DNA of 64,000 nt, from the NCBI RefSeq assembly GCF_003314975.1, contig NZ_QNRF01000003.1, positions 62,001-126,000 on the forward strand, in the 5' to 3' direction. Position numbers and translations under genes: made by a program. This document shows, piece after piece, positions 1 through 9,798 of the stretch; position 1 is the stretch's first letter, and every line of letters begins with the position of its first letter. Under the pieces are notes generated by a model that saw nothing but the letters and a program-made list of their open reading frames with translations, was not told where the DNA came from and did not search any database. This DNA comes from Marinomonas aquiplantarum. GTDB lineage: Bacteria > Pseudomonadota > Gammaproteobacteria > Pseudomonadales > Marinomonadaceae.

Positions 1-443
1 TTTTGCTTACGCAATGTTTCTAGCATAGTGTCAACGTCAGCATCTGTTACTTCAGAAATAACACGGTCAACTTTGATTGCTGAGTTATCAGCCAACTCAA
101 CTTCTGGGTACACTTCAACCTTAACAACAAACTCAAGGTCAGCGCCTTCAGCAAAATTCTTAGGCTCAATTGCTGGCATACCGGCTGGTTGAATGTCTTC
201 TTTTTGAATCGCTTCAACATACGCATCACGCATAATTTGCTCTACAGCATCAATACGAATACCTTGGCCATAGCGTTTTTTAACAACACTAACTGGCACT
301 TTACCTTTACGGAAACCATCCAGACGGATAGTTTTGGCTGTTTTCGCCACTTCAGTATTTACTTTCTCGTCTACACGAGCTGCTGGAACAGTGATATTCA
401 GTACGCGCTCAATTGGAGACGTTGTCTCTACAGAAACTTGCAT
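1..443 (-). CDS. tig: Trigger factor, N-terminal part (cut by window edge)
   Basis: This is the first ~147 residues of trigger factor, the ribosome-bound chaperone and peptidyl-prolyl isomerase that meets nascent chains at the exit tunnel. The start is the ATG at 443, giving MQVSVETTSPIERVLN, the usual N-terminus of the family. The ribosome-binding loop is visible at about residues 43-48 as GFRKGK, close to the family signature GFRxGK. The reading frame is intact to base 1, where the window ends before the isomerase domain. A purine-rich GAGAGG-like sequence lies just upstream. The identification is firm; only the C-terminal two thirds are unseen. Confidence 0.93.
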   Translation of the reverse strand, partial: MQVSVETTSPIERVLNITVPAARVDEKVNTEVAKTAKTIRLDGFRKGKVPVSVVKKRYGQGIRIDAVEQIMRDAYVEAIQKEDIQPAGMPAIEPKNFAEGADLEFVVKVEVYPEVELADNSAIKVDRVISEVTDADVDTMLETLRKQ

Positions 444-487
444 AAAATTTCCTCTCGGGAACTTGCTTTAATTTGTTGGTTTCAATC

Positions 488-503
488 TGACCCGAAAGGG
501 TCA
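488..503. other. Small stem-loop upstream of tig
   Basis: TGACCC-GAAA-GGGTCA forms a perfect 6-bp stem with a GAAA loop. It lies 45 bases upstream of the tig start, inside the expected 5' leader, and has no U tract. It could be a weak attenuator or an mRNA stabiliser. The role is inference. Confidence 0.4.
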
Positions 504-555
504 CTCATGTAATACAGCCAACAAAACCTAAACTTATTAAAGTAATGGGCTGAAA

Positions 556-632
556 TGGCGCGCCTGAAGGGATTCGAACCCCTGACCGTCCGCTTAGAAG
601 GCGGATGCTCTATCCGACTGAGCTACAGGCGC
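556..632 (-). tRNA. tRNA-Arg (anticodon TCT)
   Basis: Read on the minus strand the sequence begins GCGCCTGTAGCTCAG and ends with the T-arm GGTTCGAATCC, the matching acceptor strand and an encoded CCA. The anticodon stem TCCGC/GCGGA encloses the loop CTTCTAA, so the anticodon is TCT, reading AGA/AGG arginine codons. It is 77 nt including CCA. It lies between tig and the next gene and may be processed from its own transcript. Confidence 0.97.
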
Positions 633-700
633 AATACTCATTACATTTCTTGTGGTGGGCTATTATAGGGATGGAATAGCAATCGTCAACCAATAGACAT

Positions 701-724
701 AAAAAAGCCCAGTTAAACTGGGCT
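701..724 (-). terminator. Rho-independent terminator
   Basis: AGCCCAGT-TAA-ACTGGGCT is an 8-bp stem. On the minus strand it is followed by six T residues. It therefore ends minus-strand transcription coming from the small open frame at 760-888, just upstream of the tRNA gene. Confidence 0.8.
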
Positions 725-759
725 AAAATGACTATTTGTTACTAAGGAACCGAGAATAG

Positions 760-888
760 TTAAACTCTACTACTCCGCAGCACAAATATCACAAAAGGAA
801 CAAGACAAATAATACTACCGACTCCCCACAAAAACAACCTGAATGCGCCATAAAATAGCACGTTGCACTCTTCTTGTGCATTGTGCAT
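760..888 (-). CDS. Possible small membrane protein, 42 aa
   Basis: A short open frame starts with ATG at 888, preceded by a GAGGA Shine-Dalgarno sequence 4-5 bases upstream, and ends at 760. The product begins MHNAQEECNV and has one hydrophobic stretch from about residue 16 to 37 (LFLWGVGSIICLVPFVIFVL), followed by a basic end, as expected for a single-pass inner membrane peptide. A clean terminator at 701-724 follows in the same direction, which supports a real transcription unit. I do not recognise the family. No function is assigned. Confidence 0.5.
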   Translation of the reverse strand: MHNAQEECNVLFYGAFRLFLWGVGSIICLVPFVIFVLRSSRV

Positions 889-970
889 AAATCCTCACTC
901 TATTACCTAGCTCGTCGGCCTATGCTATGGTAATAAGCCTGTTTCTTACCGAGCAAAACAAGCCACTATA

Positions 971-1795
971 ATGACCGATCGCATCTTGTATTTAATCACT
1001 GTTTTTAAACGTTATGGATTACTGACCTTAAACCACTTTAAAACAAGTGCTTTATCACAAAAAGCCGCGCAGCTTACCCTATCCAGTTTATTAGCCGCCG
1101 TTCCGATTATTACCATCATCCTCGGCATTTTAAGTTTCACGCCGACTCTGCAAACTATGCAGACGCAACTGCTGAACTTCATTGAGTTGCATCTGGCACC
1201 TGGCTCAAGTGAACAAGTGTTGCCATATTTGATTCAATTCTCTGAGCAATCTAAGAAATTGCCCATTGCCGGGATCATCGCCCTTTTTCTAACCGCACTA
1301 CTATTGTTAAACAGCTTTGAATCCAGTGTTCAGTCTATCTGGCAGATTCAGCAACGCCGAAAAATCAGAGAACGCCTACTGACCTATTGGGCGATTTTAA
1401 CCCTAGGTCCAATTCTATTTGCGACAACACTTAGCCTTTATGGCACCTTAATCTCACTTGAATTTCAGCAGGATGACACAAGCTCATGGCTCAATAATCT
1501 GCTTGAATTAGGGAGCATGGTGCTATACTTTTTAATGCTATTAACCTTAAATTACCTAACACCAAATGCTGAGGTTTCCATTAAACTTGCCAGTATCGCC
1601 GCTCTTTTCGGCAGCATTGGCCTGGTGATTCTCAATTATATCTTTAGTTCTTTTGCACAATTTTTCACTAACTACCAAATTGTATATGGTGCCTTTGCAG
1701 CCTTACCGATTTTTTTAATTTGGTTACAGCTGTCATGGCTAATCATTCTGGCTTCAATTTGTTTGTGCGCCACACTACATAAGATTAAAACTTAG
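971..1795 (+). CDS. YihY/BrkB family inner membrane protein
   Basis: The 274-aa product is an integral membrane protein of the YihY/BrkB (UPF0761) family. About six hydrophobic segments can be seen, at roughly residues 38-57, 96-115, 135-160, 176-200, 205-230 and 240-265. The family hallmark near the N-terminus, a run like SQKAAQLTLSSLLAAVP, is present. It was once called ribonuclease BN, but that activity belongs to another protein, and the true role is unsettled. It is monocistronic or co-transcribed with the phosphoribosyltransferase 54 bases downstream. There is no strong Shine-Dalgarno sequence at the ATG. Confidence 0.85.
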   Translation: MTDRILYLITVFKRYGLLTLNHFKTSALSQKAAQLTLSSLLAAVPIITIILGILSFTPTLQTMQTQLLNFIELHLAPGSSEQVLPYLIQFSEQSKKLPIAGIIALFLTALLLLNSFESSVQSIWQIQQRRKIRERLLTYWAILTLGPILFATTLSLYGTLISLEFQQDDTSSWLNNLLELGSMVLYFLMLLTLNYLTPNAEVSIKLASIAALFGSIGLVILNYIFSSFAQFFTNYQIVYGAFAALPIFLIWLQLSWLIILASICLCATLHKIKT

Positions 1796-1849
1796 CATCT
1801 GGTCAAGTTTGATGTAGAATCGCGCCTATTTTTAAAAACAGAGCCTAAA

Positions 1850-2401
1850 ATGACTAACACGATTGACCAACTCAACCAAATTTTAGACGAAGCTGACTGC
1901 CTTGTAGACGAGCATCAAATCGATGCCGCACTAGATAAAATGGCACAACAGATAACCGCAGACTTGGGAGACAAACTCCCTCTCGTTTTGTGTGTTATGA
2001 ATGGCGGCTTAATCCCAACTGCAGCACTTATTGAGCGTTTAAACTTTCCACTTGAGTTAGATTACATCCATGCCACACGCTATGGCATGGAAACGGAAGG
2101 CGCGTCCCTAAACTGGTTAAGCTACCCACAAACCAGCTTGAAGAGTCGTCATATCTTAGTGGTTGACGACATTTTCGACCAAGGTCATACCCTGCAAGCC
2201 ATTAGCAAATGGCTTGAAGAACAAGAAAGCAGCGCTGTGTATACTGCGACCGTAATCAATAAACTACATAACCGCAAAACAGACATGACGCCTGATTACA
2301 TTGGAACGGATGTTGTTGACCGTTTCTTGTTTGGCTATGGCATGGATTACAAAGGCTACTTTCGTAACTTAAAAGGCATTTACGCCGTTAAAGACAGCTA
2401 A
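1850..2401 (+). CDS. Hypoxanthine-guanine phosphoribosyltransferase
   Basis: This 183-aa type I phosphoribosyltransferase transfers phosphoribose from PRPP to hypoxanthine or guanine in cytoplasmic purine salvage. The PRPP loop is at about residues 102-112 (VVDDIFDQGHT), matching the family pattern with two acidic residues followed by D-x-G-x-T, here DQGHT. The N-terminal region has the LVLCVMNGG loop. The length fits Hpt proteins. The C-terminal hood (DVVDRFLFGYGMDYKGYFR) with F-G-Y-G-D-Y is typical of hypoxanthine/guanine enzymes. It is followed by a strong bidirectional terminator. Guanine deaminase at 59.7 kb is another purine salvage gene in the window. Confidence 0.85.
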   Translation: MTNTIDQLNQILDEADCLVDEHQIDAALDKMAQQITADLGDKLPLVLCVMNGGLIPTAALIERLNFPLELDYIHATRYGMETEGASLNWLSYPQTSLKSRHILVVDDIFDQGHTLQAISKWLEEQESSAVYTATVINKLHNRKTDMTPDYIGTDVVDRFLFGYGMDYKGYFRNLKGIYAVKDS

Positions 2402-2448
2402 ATCCATTCCTCTCAACCCCATCTGTTTCAGCATGGGTCCACTGAGAC

Positions 2449-2482
2449 AAAAAAGGCGCCTGCATTGCAAGGCGCCTTTTTT
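2449..2482. terminator. Bidirectional terminator between hpt-like gene and sthA
   Basis: AAAAAAGGCGCC and GGCGCCTTTTTT pair over an 8-nt loop. A runs on the left and T runs on the right allow termination of both the plus-strand phosphoribosyltransferase gene and the minus-strand sthA/nqr transcripts that converge here. Confidence 0.85.
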
Positions 2483-2506
2483 AATACCTTTACTTAAGTA
2501 TGTCGC

Positions 2507-3901
2507 TTAAAAAACTCGGTTAAAACCATTCAAAGCGGCCACACGATACGCTTCCGCCATCGTAGGATAGTTGAAGGTAGTATTTAAGAAATACTTCAAC
2601 GTATTTTGCTCACCAGGCTGCTTCATGATCGCCTGACCGATGTGAACGATCTCAGACGCTTGGTCACCAAAACAGTGAATACCTAACAACTCTAGCGACT
2701 CACGATGGAACAAAATCTTCAACATACCTACCGCTTCACCCGTAATCTGAGCGCGGGCGGTATTTTTAAAGAAAGCACGACCCACTTCGTATGGCACTTT
2801 CTCCGCAGTCAATTCCGCTTCCGTTTTACCAACAGAGCTGATTTCAGGAATGGTATAGATACCTGTCGGTACCTCGCTGATAAACTCACCACCAGGCATG
2901 TTAAACATATTCGCCGCGGCTGCACGACCTTGGTCGTAGGCAGCACTCGCCAAACTTGGCCAACCAATCACATCACCAGCCGCATACACATTTTCCACCT
3001 GCGTCTGATAAGTGTCATTTACCGCCAACTGACCACGACTGTTTGCTTCCAAACCAATCGCATCTAACCCCAAGCTGTCGGTATTACCTGAACGACCATT
3101 ACAGAACAGCAAAGCATCCGCACGTAGCTTCTTACCAGACGCCATGTGCATGACCACACCACGTTCCGTCGTCTCAACAGACTCATAGGTTTCATTGTGA
3201 CGAATCAACACGCCACCATCACGCAAGTGATAACTCAATGCATCGGTAATTTCATCATCCAAGAAGCTTAGTAACTTCTTGCCTGGATTGATTAATTCAA
3301 CACGCACTCCTAAACCACAAAAGATAGAAGCGTATTCACAACCAATGACACCTGCGCCATAAATAATCAATGAACGCGGTGTATGATTCAGACTTAAAAT
3401 AGTGTCTGAACAGTAAATACGAGGGTGAGAAAAATCGATATTGGCCGGACGATAAGGACGCGAGCCTGTCGCGATCACAACCTGTTTAGCAACCAACAAT
3501 TCTGGGCCACGCTCATAAGTGTTTACTTCTATGGTGTTCGCATCTTTAAATTTGCCTCGACCAAAGTAAATATCAATACGGTTACGTGCGTAGTATTCAG
3601 TACGACCTACAACCTGCTTATCAATAACCTTATTTGCTCTATCCAATACCTTAGGGAAAGAAAACCAACGCGGCTCACCGATATCACGAAACATGGTATT
3701 CGTATTAAAGGCAATGATTTCTTTAACCGCATGACGCAAGGCTTTAGAAGGGATGGTTCCCAAATGCGTACAACTACCACCTACCTGTGAACTGGCTTCA
3801 ATGACAGCGACTTTCTTACCTGCTTTCGCCGCACTCATGGCTGCGCCTTCACCTGCAGGCCCTGTACCTAGAACCACAACATCATAATGTCTCGTTGTCA
3901 T
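2507..3901 (-). CDS. sthA: Soluble pyridine nucleotide transhydrogenase
   Basis: SthA (UdhA) is a cytoplasmic FAD flavoprotein that exchanges hydride between NADPH and NAD+. The 464-aa product has the FAD-binding [10 protein letters not shown] near residue 12 and a second dinucleotide fold near residue 180 ([14 protein letters not shown]). The redox-site region reads [12 protein letters not shown], where only the first cysteine of the lipoamide dehydrogenase CxxxxC pair is kept. That single-cysteine pattern is the mark of SthA. A GAGGGTG sequence precedes the ATG. It lies at the 3' end of the nqr gene block, 20 bases after nqrM, so it may be co-transcribed. Linking it to NADH supply for NQR is inference. 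Confidence 0.93.
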   Translation of the reverse strand: MTTRHYDVVVLGTGPAGEGAAMSAAKAGKKVAVIEASSQVGGSCTHLGTIPSKALRHAVKEIIAFNTNTMFRDIGEPRWFSFPKVLDRANKVIDKQVVGRTEYYARNRIDIYFGRGKFKDANTIEVNTYERGPELLVAKQVVIATGSRPYRPANIDFSHPRIYCSDTILSLNHTPRSLIIYGAGVIGCEYASIFCGLGVRVELINPGKKLLSFLDDEITDALSYHLRDGGVLIRHNETYESVETTERGVVMHMASGKKLRADALLFCNGRSGNTDSLGLDAIGLEANSRGQLAVNDTYQTQVENVYAAGDVIGWPSLASAAYDQGRAAAANMFNMPGGEFISEVPTGIYTIPEISSVGKTEAELTAEKVPYEVGRAFFKNTARAQITGEAVGMLKILFHRESLELLGIHCFGDQASEIVHIGQAIMKQPGEQNTLKYFLNTTFNYPTMAEAYRVAALNGFNRVF

Positions 3902-3921
3902 AACACCCTCTATTCGTTCAA

Positions 3922-4155
3922 TTATTTAGATGCGTCGTAAAATGCATCGTCTGAGACTTTCGCGGCCGCGGCTTTTTTCGTTTCTTTTTCACATTTAACT
4001 TTATCGCCACCACAAATATCACAAGCCACTTCCATGCCAAGCGCACTCATGCCGCCACAGGACCCAGAAATAGGCTTACGCCCCATCAACACACCAACCG
4101 ACATTGCGGTGACCACCAACAACATCGCTGCAAACACGATAATAGCCGTTAACAT
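3922..4155 (-). CDS. nqrM: Na+-NQR maturation protein NqrM
   Basis: This 77-aa DUF539 protein has one N-terminal membrane helix (about residues 1-24) and a cysteine motif [16 protein letters not shown] at residues 33-48, with a further Cys near residue 55. NqrM proteins are needed to deliver or insert iron into the NqrD/NqrE membrane site. The start has a perfect AGGAGG. Its position directly after apbE in the nqr cluster matches Vibrio-type organisation. The C-terminal tail is lysine/alanine rich. Confidence 0.92.
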   Translation of the reverse strand: MLTAIIVFAAMLLVVTAMSVGVLMGRKPISGSCGGMSALGMEVACDICGGDKVKCEKETKKAAAAKVSDDAFYDASK

Positions 4156-4188
4156 AACGCCTCCTAAAGCAAAATAATTCTACTAAGC

Positions 4189-5202
4189 CTAGTTCAAGTA
4201 AGGCTTAAACGCATCCGATGGACGCTCTTCAAAACCGAAATCTGTTTTCACCAATAAGTAAGCCGCAATGCCATTTTGCTCTGCAAACTCAAGCCCTTTT
4301 TCAGGACCTAAAACGGTAATGGCCGTTGCCAAACCGTCTGCCATGGTGGTTGTTTTGTCTATTACAGTAACAGAAACTAAGCGATGAGTAATGGGCTTGC
4401 CCGTTAAAGGGTTAATCGTATGGGAATAGCGAACCCCATTTTTTTCGAAATAATTTCGATAATCACCCGATGTCGCCACCGCCATATTATCTAACTCAAT
4501 TACTCGCTCTGCCATTTCATGACCACCGGCAGGACTTTCAATCGCAATTCGCCACATTGCGCCATCTGGCTTCTCACCTTTGGAGGCAATTTCACCACCC
4601 ACTTCTACAAGAAAACTTTCAATACCGTTGTTCTGTAAAACTTGAGCAACCGCATCGACACCATAACCTTTGGCAATCGAAGACAAATCCACATACAGAT
4701 CTTTTTGTTTAGTGAGCTTATTGCCCTCTAACGTCAAACTCTGATAGCCCACTTTGGATTTGGCCGCTTCAATTTCAGCATCACTTGGCACTCTATCTTC
4801 GCGACTTCCTGGGCCAAAGCCCCATAGATTCACAAGCGGCCCAACGGTGACATCATATTCACCCTTCGTCATCTGGCTAATCAACAACGCCTTATCGATG
4901 ACATGAGCCATTTCATCACTGATCATCAAAGACGACCCCGCTGGCATTTTATTAAAACCAGACAATTCAGAACTTGGGTCGTAGGTTGACATCAGCTTAT
5001 TGACTCTAACCAAAGCGGCATCCACACCCTCTTTTAAGGACCAAGGATTTGAGATATCGCTCGTGGTATAAAACTTTACCGTATAGGTAGTGCCCATTGT
5101 CGGGCCAGAGAAACTAACAAGCTCGGGAGTAAAAGAAGAGCAGCGATAAACCACCGCTAACAGAATAAGGACACACGCTGACAATAGTATTTTTTTACGC
5201 AT
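4189..5202 (-). CDS. apbE: FAD:protein FMN transferase ApbE
   Basis: ApbE attaches FMN by a phosphodiester bond to threonines of NqrB and NqrC, on the periplasmic side. The 337-aa protein has the family start GPTMGTTYTVKF (about residue 34), the motif VEVGGEIASKG (about 199-209) and HTINPLTGKPI (about 256-266), which bind FAD and Mg2+. An N-terminal hydrophobic segment (residues 1-20) gives export. The only cysteine at its end sits in VVYRC, with arginine just before it, a poor lipobox, so lipid attachment is uncertain. It lies after nqrF, behind a strong hairpin, in the order nqrF-apbE-nqrM. Confidence 0.93.
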   Translation of the reverse strand: MRKKILLSACVLILLAVVYRCSSFTPELVSFSGPTMGTTYTVKFYTTSDISNPWSLKEGVDAALVRVNKLMSTYDPSSELSGFNKMPAGSSLMISDEMAHVIDKALLISQMTKGEYDVTVGPLVNLWGFGPGSREDRVPSDAEIEAAKSKVGYQSLTLEGNKLTKQKDLYVDLSSIAKGYGVDAVAQVLQNNGIESFLVEVGGEIASKGEKPDGAMWRIAIESPAGGHEMAERVIELDNMAVATSGDYRNYFEKNGVRYSHTINPLTGKPITHRLVSVTVIDKTTTMADGLATAITVLGPEKGLEFAEQNGIAAYLLVKTDFGFEERPSDAFKPYLN

Positions 5203-5227
5203 AACACATCTTTTTAGTTAGCAACAA

Positions 5228-5259
5228 AATAAAGACCCACCAAATGGTGGGTCTTTATT
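5228..5259. terminator. Hairpin terminator/attenuator between nqrF and apbE
   Basis: AATAAAGACCCACC and its exact complement enclose the 4-nt loop AAAT. This is a 14-bp perfect stem whose 3' strand ends in a T-rich run on both strands. It sits between nqrF and apbE and could end most nqrA-F transcripts, leaving lower expression of apbE, nqrM and sthA. Confidence 0.75.
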
Positions 5260-5265
5260 CAGGCA

Positions 5266-6492
5266 TTAGCCACCGAAATCATCCAACAAGATGTTTTCTT
5301 TCTCGACACCTAAATCTTCCAGCATCTTAATAACAGATGCGTTCATCATTGGAGGTCCACACATGTAGAACTCACAATCTTCAGGCGCTGGGTGATCTTT
5401 CAGGTAGTTTTCATACAAGACGTTATGAATAAATCCTGTTTTACCTTCCCAGTTGTCTTCTGGCTGAGGGTCAGACAACGCCAAGTGCCATTCGAAGTTA
5501 TCGTTCTCTTCTTGCAACTTGTCGTACTCATCCATGTAGAAGGCTTCACGCATACTACGCGCACCATACCAGAAAGAGATCTTACGCTTAGACTCTAAAC
5601 GCTTAAGCTGATCAAAGATATGTGAACGCATTGGCGCCATACCAGCACCACCACCAACGAAGACCATTTCTGCATCGGTATCTTTCGCGAAGAACTCACC
5701 GAAAGGACCGTATACTTTGATCTTATCGCCTGGTTTCAAGCTAAATACATAAGATGACATTTGACCTGGCGGCAAATCATCTTTACCTGGAGGCGGAGAA
5801 GCAATACGGATATTAAATTTCACCAAGCCTTTCTCTTCTGGGTAGTTCGCCATAGAGTAAGCACGGATAACCGTTTCATCCACTTTCGATGTGAACTTCC
5901 ACAAGTTAAATTTATCCCAGTCACCACGGTACTCTTCTTCGATATCGAAGTCTTTGTAGTGAACGGTATGAGCTGGCGCTTCAAGCTGAACGTAACCACC
6001 GGCACGGAAGTCAACGTTCTCACCTTCAGGTAATTTCAAAGTAAGTTCTTTGATGAAAGTCGCAACGTTTGGATTGGACTCAACAGTACACTCCCACGCC
6101 TTAACACCAAATACTTCTTCAGGAACTTCAACGTCCATATCTTGCTTAACAGACACCTGACAAGAAAGACGGTAACCCTCTTTCTCCTCACGACGTGTAA
6201 AGTGTGACTGCTCAGTAGACAGCATAGAACCGCCACCACTTGTCACTTTACATTTACACTGGGCACAAGTACCACCGCCACCACAGGCAGAAGACAAGAA
6301 AATACCACTGTTTGCTAATGTTTGAAGTAATTTACCACCTGCAGGTGCCGTCACTTCTTTTTCACCATTGATGCGGATTGTAACGTCACCCGTACTCACC
6401 AAGCGGGCACGAGCAGCAAGAATAATTGCTACCAGCGCCAACACGATGGCGGTGAACATTACCACACCTAGAATAATTTCTAAGTTGACCAT
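5266..6492 (-). CDS. nqrF: Na+-NQR subunit F (NADH dehydrogenase subunit)
   Basis: NqrF is the NADH-oxidising entry subunit, passing electrons from FAD to a 2Fe-2S centre. The 408-aa protein has an N-terminal membrane anchor (about residues 4-28), then a plant-type ferredoxin domain with cysteines 70, 76, 79 and 111, then an FAD/NADH reductase domain with the flavin motif RAYSMANYP and the nucleotide motif [11 protein letters not shown]. The C-terminus carries YMCGPPMM. All four iron-sulfur ligands are present. It is the last subunit gene of the nqrABCDEF operon, 42 bases after nqrE. Confidence 0.97.
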   Translation of the reverse strand: MVNLEIILGVVMFTAIVLALVAIILAARARLVSTGDVTIRINGEKEVTAPAGGKLLQTLANSGIFLSSACGGGGTCAQCKCKVTSGGGSMLSTEQSHFTRREEKEGYRLSCQVSVKQDMDVEVPEEVFGVKAWECTVESNPNVATFIKELTLKLPEGENVDFRAGGYVQLEAPAHTVHYKDFDIEEEYRGDWDKFNLWKFTSKVDETVIRAYSMANYPEEKGLVKFNIRIASPPPGKDDLPPGQMSSYVFSLKPGDKIKVYGPFGEFFAKDTDAEMVFVGGGAGMAPMRSHIFDQLKRLESKRKISFWYGARSMREAFYMDEYDKLQEENDNFEWHLALSDPQPEDNWEGKTGFIHNVLYENYLKDHPAPEDCEFYMCGPPMMNASVIKMLEDLGVEKENILLDDFGG

Positions 6493-6534
6493 GTTAGTTA
6501 AACCCTATTCTTCGTTGTCCAAATGCACGGCCGA

Positions 6535-7143
6535 TTAAAGCTGTACACCAGAGAATGACATAAAACCTAAGCTCATCAGACCGACAGTAATGAAGGTAAT
6601 ACCCAAGCCACGTAGACCAGCAGGCACATCTGAATACTTAAGTTTCTCGCGAATACCAGCAAGGGCTGCAATTGCAAGCGCCCAACCAACACCAGCGCCC
6701 ACACCGTAAACCAAACTTTCACTGAAGTTGTAGTCACGCTCTACCATGAACAGGGACGCACCCATGATGGCACAGTTTACAGTGATCAGCGGTAAGAACA
6801 CCCCAAGGGCGTTATACAATGCCGGCATGTATTTATCGAGAGTCATCTCAAGGATTTGAACCACCGCGGCGATAACGCCGATGTAGCTCAACAGACCCAA
6901 GAAGCTCAGATCCACATTGCCATAACCCGCCCATTCAAGTGCGCCGTCTGCCAACAGGTTTTTATACAATACATTGTTCAAAGGAACCGTAATCGCCAAG
7001 ACCACGATAACCGCAATACCCAAACCAATGGCGGTTTCTACTTTTTTGGACAAAGCCAAGAAAGTACACATACCAAGGAAGAAGGCAAGCGCCATGTTCT
7101 CAACAAATACCGCCTTAACAAAAAGACTGATTAAGTGTTCCAT
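6535..7143 (-). CDS. nqrE: Na+-NQR subunit E
   Basis: NqrE is a 202-aa integral membrane subunit with six helices, forming with NqrD a pair of inverted half-channels around an iron centre. It begins [26 protein letters not shown], the usual family N-terminus, with a cysteine in helix I; a second conserved one is in NCAIMGAS (about residue 120). The ATG abuts the nqrD stop codon, with GGAGG upstream, which suggests translational coupling. Confidence 0.96.
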   Translation of the reverse strand: MEHLISLFVKAVFVENMALAFFLGMCTFLALSKKVETAIGLGIAVIVVLAITVPLNNVLYKNLLADGALEWAGYGNVDLSFLGLLSYIGVIAAVVQILEMTLDKYMPALYNALGVFLPLITVNCAIMGASLFMVERDYNFSESLVYGVGAGVGWALAIAALAGIREKLKYSDVPAGLRGLGITFITVGLMSLGFMSFSGVQL

Positions 7144-7806
7144 TTATAGGGCCTCCTGCGCACGTGAATTAGCAGCAATCTTGAATTCTGGCTCTTCCAC
7201 CTGCTCTTTCTTGTAAGCACGTAGCGCCCAGATAACCAAACCGATTACGAAGAATGCACTTGGTGGCAACAACATCAAGCCGTTTGGCTGATACCAACCG
7301 CCATTTTGTACAGTGGCGAAGATTTCAACACCGAACAATTTACCAGCACCCAACAATTCACGGAAGAAGGCAACAATGATCAACATCACACTGTAGCCAA
7401 GACCGTTACCAATACCGTCTAGGAAACTCATGCCTGGACCATTCTTCATAGCGAAGGCTTCAGCACGACCCATTACGATACAGTTAGTAATGATCAAACC
7501 TACAAATACAGACAATTGCTTACTGATCTCAAAAGCAAAGGCTTTCAAAATCTGATCTACCACAATTACCAAAGAAGCAATAATGATCATCTGTACAATG
7601 ATACGAATGCTGTTTGGGATATGGTTTCGAATAATCGCAATAAAAAAGTTAGAGAACGCCGTTACCAAGGTTAAGGCAATCGCCATAACCAAAGACACAC
7701 TCAAACTACTTGTTACTGCCAATGCAGAACAAATACCCAAGATCTGCAAAGCAATCGGGTTATTAGACAGAATTGGTCCAAAAAGGACGTTTTTGACATC
7801 AGACAT
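7144..7806 (-). CDS. nqrD: Na+-NQR subunit D
   Basis: NqrD is a 220-aa integral membrane subunit, homologous to NqrE and to RnfE-type proteins. Six hydrophobic helices are seen. The conserved cysteines are in [13 protein letters not shown] (about residue 26) and [14 protein letters not shown] (about residue 110), where the membrane iron is bound. The start overlaps the nqrC stop by one base (TAATG), so the two are translationally coupled. The charged C-terminal tail is cytoplasmic by inference. Confidence 0.96.
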   Translation of the reverse strand: MSDVKNVLFGPILSNNPIALQILGICSALAVTSSLSVSLVMAIALTLVTAFSNFFIAIIRNHIPNSIRIIVQMIIIASLVIVVDQILKAFAFEISKQLSVFVGLIITNCIVMGRAEAFAMKNGPGMSFLDGIGNGLGYSVMLIIVAFFRELLGAGKLFGVEIFATVQNGGWYQPNGLMLLPPSAFFVIGLVIWALRAYKKEQVEEPEFKIAANSRAQEAL

Positions 7807-8606
7807 TATTGAACTCCTTCGCTACGAAGATGAGACAAGAAAGGACCAAAGCCTTCTTTACCCAACCAGTATTGAACAAGGTGAGTCACACCACGGCTAG
7901 TCAATGTAGCACCAGACAGGCCATCCACCTTGTGAGAGGCATTTGGATCAGAACTGTCTACACCACCTTTAGCAAGCGCAATAACCGCTTGACCTTGGTC
8001 GTTGTAAACTTCTTTACCTTTCCAAAGCGCTTTCCAGTTAGGATTATCAACTTCACCACCCAATCCAGGTGTTTCAGCTTGGTCATAGAAACCAAAACCG
8101 ATCACTGTATTGTAGTCGTTCTCTAACGCCATAAAACCATACATAGTCGACCATAGGCCGTAACCATGGACTGGCAAAATAATACGCTCAATGTCGTCAC
8201 CTGACATAACCAAGTAAACAGAGGCATAGTTTGAACGACGCTTGATACCAGCAGGATCGTTCTCACCTGACAAAGTAATCGACAAGCTTGGATCTTTCGC
8301 TGCGGCTTTCTGATCAAACGTCTCAGGGTTAATACCTTCCGCTTTCAACTCTTCAGCTGACGCGAATTCACCTGTTTGCAAATCGACGATGCGAGTCTCT
8401 ACTGACGCAAAGATCTCATCAACCGACTTACCATCTTCAAGCATTCCCGCTGCGGACAAAATATTACGCTTACGGTCTTCATCTTTGTTGGCGTTCTGAA
8501 TTGGCTTTAAGCCTACTGCCGCGGCTGCGACAAAAATAGAACACACAAGACACAAAGCAAACGCGACAAGAATGGTCTTTTTAATGCTATCGTTACTGCT
8601 AGCCAT
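7806..8606 (-). CDS. nqrC: Na+-NQR subunit C
   Basis: NqrC carries a covalent FMN in the periplasm. The start chosen is the ATG at 8606, preceded by GGAGG, giving 266 aa and a normal N-terminus [21 protein letters not shown] longer open frame to 8678 would overlap nqrB by 80 bases and is unlikely. One membrane helix lies at residues 9-33. The flavinylation motif [10 protein letters not shown] has its FMN threonine at about residue 234. The gene overlaps the end of nqrB by 8 bases. Confidence 0.95.
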   Translation of the reverse strand: MASSNDSIKKTILVAFALCLVCSIFVAAAAVGLKPIQNANKDEDRKRNILSAAGMLEDGKSVDEIFASVETRIVDLQTGEFASAEELKAEGINPETFDQKAAAKDPSLSITLSGENDPAGIKRRSNYASVYLVMSGDDIERIILPVHGYGLWSTMYGFMALENDYNTVIGFGFYDQAETPGLGGEVDNPNWKALWKGKEVYNDQGQAVIALAKGGVDSSDPNASHKVDGLSGATLTSRGVTHLVQYWLGKEGFGPFLSHLRSEGVQ

Positions 8607-9795
8607 TGCGTGCAATCCTCCGTTTAATGTTCGCTTGAACAACAAAGTGGTCAATAAATGGCGAGAACAAATTCGCAAACAAGATTGCCAACATCATACC
8701 CTCTGGGTAAGCCGGGTTAACAACACGAATCAAGACAACCATTAGACCAATCAGCGCACCATAGAACCACTTACCTCGGTTCGTCATAGACGCGGATACA
8801 GGGTCAGTTGCCATGTACATCATACCAAACGCGAAACCACCCAATACCAAATGCCAGTACCATGGGGTAGCAAACATTGGGTTAGTGTCTGAACCAATCA
8901 CGTTGAACAGCAACGACATACCAACCATGCCTAGCATGACACCAGCGACAATACGCCAAGCCGCAATTCGCATGATCAACAACGCACCACCACCGATAAG
9001 GATAGCCAATGTTGATGTTTCACCCATTGAACCTTGGATGAAGCCAAAGAAAGCATCAGACCAAGCAACTGTCACACCAGGCACACCGCTTGCCGCCAAT
9101 TGGCTTAGCGCTGTCGCACCAGAGAAACCATCAACAGCCGTCCAAACCGCATCACCCGACATAGACGCTGGGTAAGCAAAGAACAAGAAAGCACGGCCAG
9201 CAAGTGCTGGGTTCAAGAAGTTTTTACCTGTACCACCAAACACCTCTTTCGCCAGAACCACACCAAAGGTGATACCCAAAGCAACTTGCCATAGCGGCAC
9301 TGTCGCAGGAAGAGAAAGAGAGAATAGGATAGAAGTAACAAAGAAGCCTTCGTTTACTTCGTGCTTACGCACTGCAGCAAACAGAACTTCCCAGAAACCA
9401 CCGACAATAAAGGTCACAAGATAAACCGGCAAGAAATGCATCGCACCGTAAATCATGTTGTCCCAGATGCTACTCGGGTCATAATTTGTCAAACCACCGA
9501 TCACAGCGTGACGCCATGTATCTGCAGCAGTCACTCCCATTGCTTCCATGGCAGTATTGGCTTGCAAGCCAATGTTGTACATACCAAAGAACATCGCTGG
9601 GAAAGTACACATCCAAACAAGAATCATGATACGTTTCATATCAACCGCATCACGAACATGGGAACCATTTTTCGTTACAGAGCTTGGACGGTAGAAAATG
9701 GTATCAACCGCTTCGTAAAGCGCATACCACTTTTCGTATTTACCACCTGAATGGAATTCAGGCTCCATTTTATCAAGTACTTTTCTAAGTCCCAT
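8599..9795 (-). CDS. nqrB: Na+-NQR subunit B
   Basis: NqrB is the large membrane subunit (398 aa, about ten helices) that carries covalent FMN, binds riboflavin and ubiquinone, and is central to sodium translocation. The flavinylation motif DGFSGATAL places the FMN on about Thr228. The N-terminal GMYNIG and the central [16 protein letters not shown] are typical. It follows nqrA by three bases. Length fits the family. Confidence 0.97.
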   Translation of the reverse strand: MGLRKVLDKMEPEFHSGGKYEKWYALYEAVDTIFYRPSSVTKNGSHVRDAVDMKRIMILVWMCTFPAMFFGMYNIGLQANTAMEAMGVTAADTWRHAVIGGLTNYDPSSIWDNMIYGAMHFLPVYLVTFIVGGFWEVLFAAVRKHEVNEGFFVTSILFSLSLPATVPLWQVALGITFGVVLAKEVFGGTGKNFLNPALAGRAFLFFAYPASMSGDAVWTAVDGFSGATALSQLAASGVPGVTVAWSDAFFGFIQGSMGETSTLAILIGGGALLIMRIAAWRIVAGVMLGMVGMSLLFNVIGSDTNPMFATPWYWHLVLGGFAFGMMYMATDPVSASMTNRGKWFYGALIGLMVVLIRVVNPAYPEGMMLAILFANLFSPFIDHFVVQANIKRRIARNG

Positions 9796-9798
9796 GAA

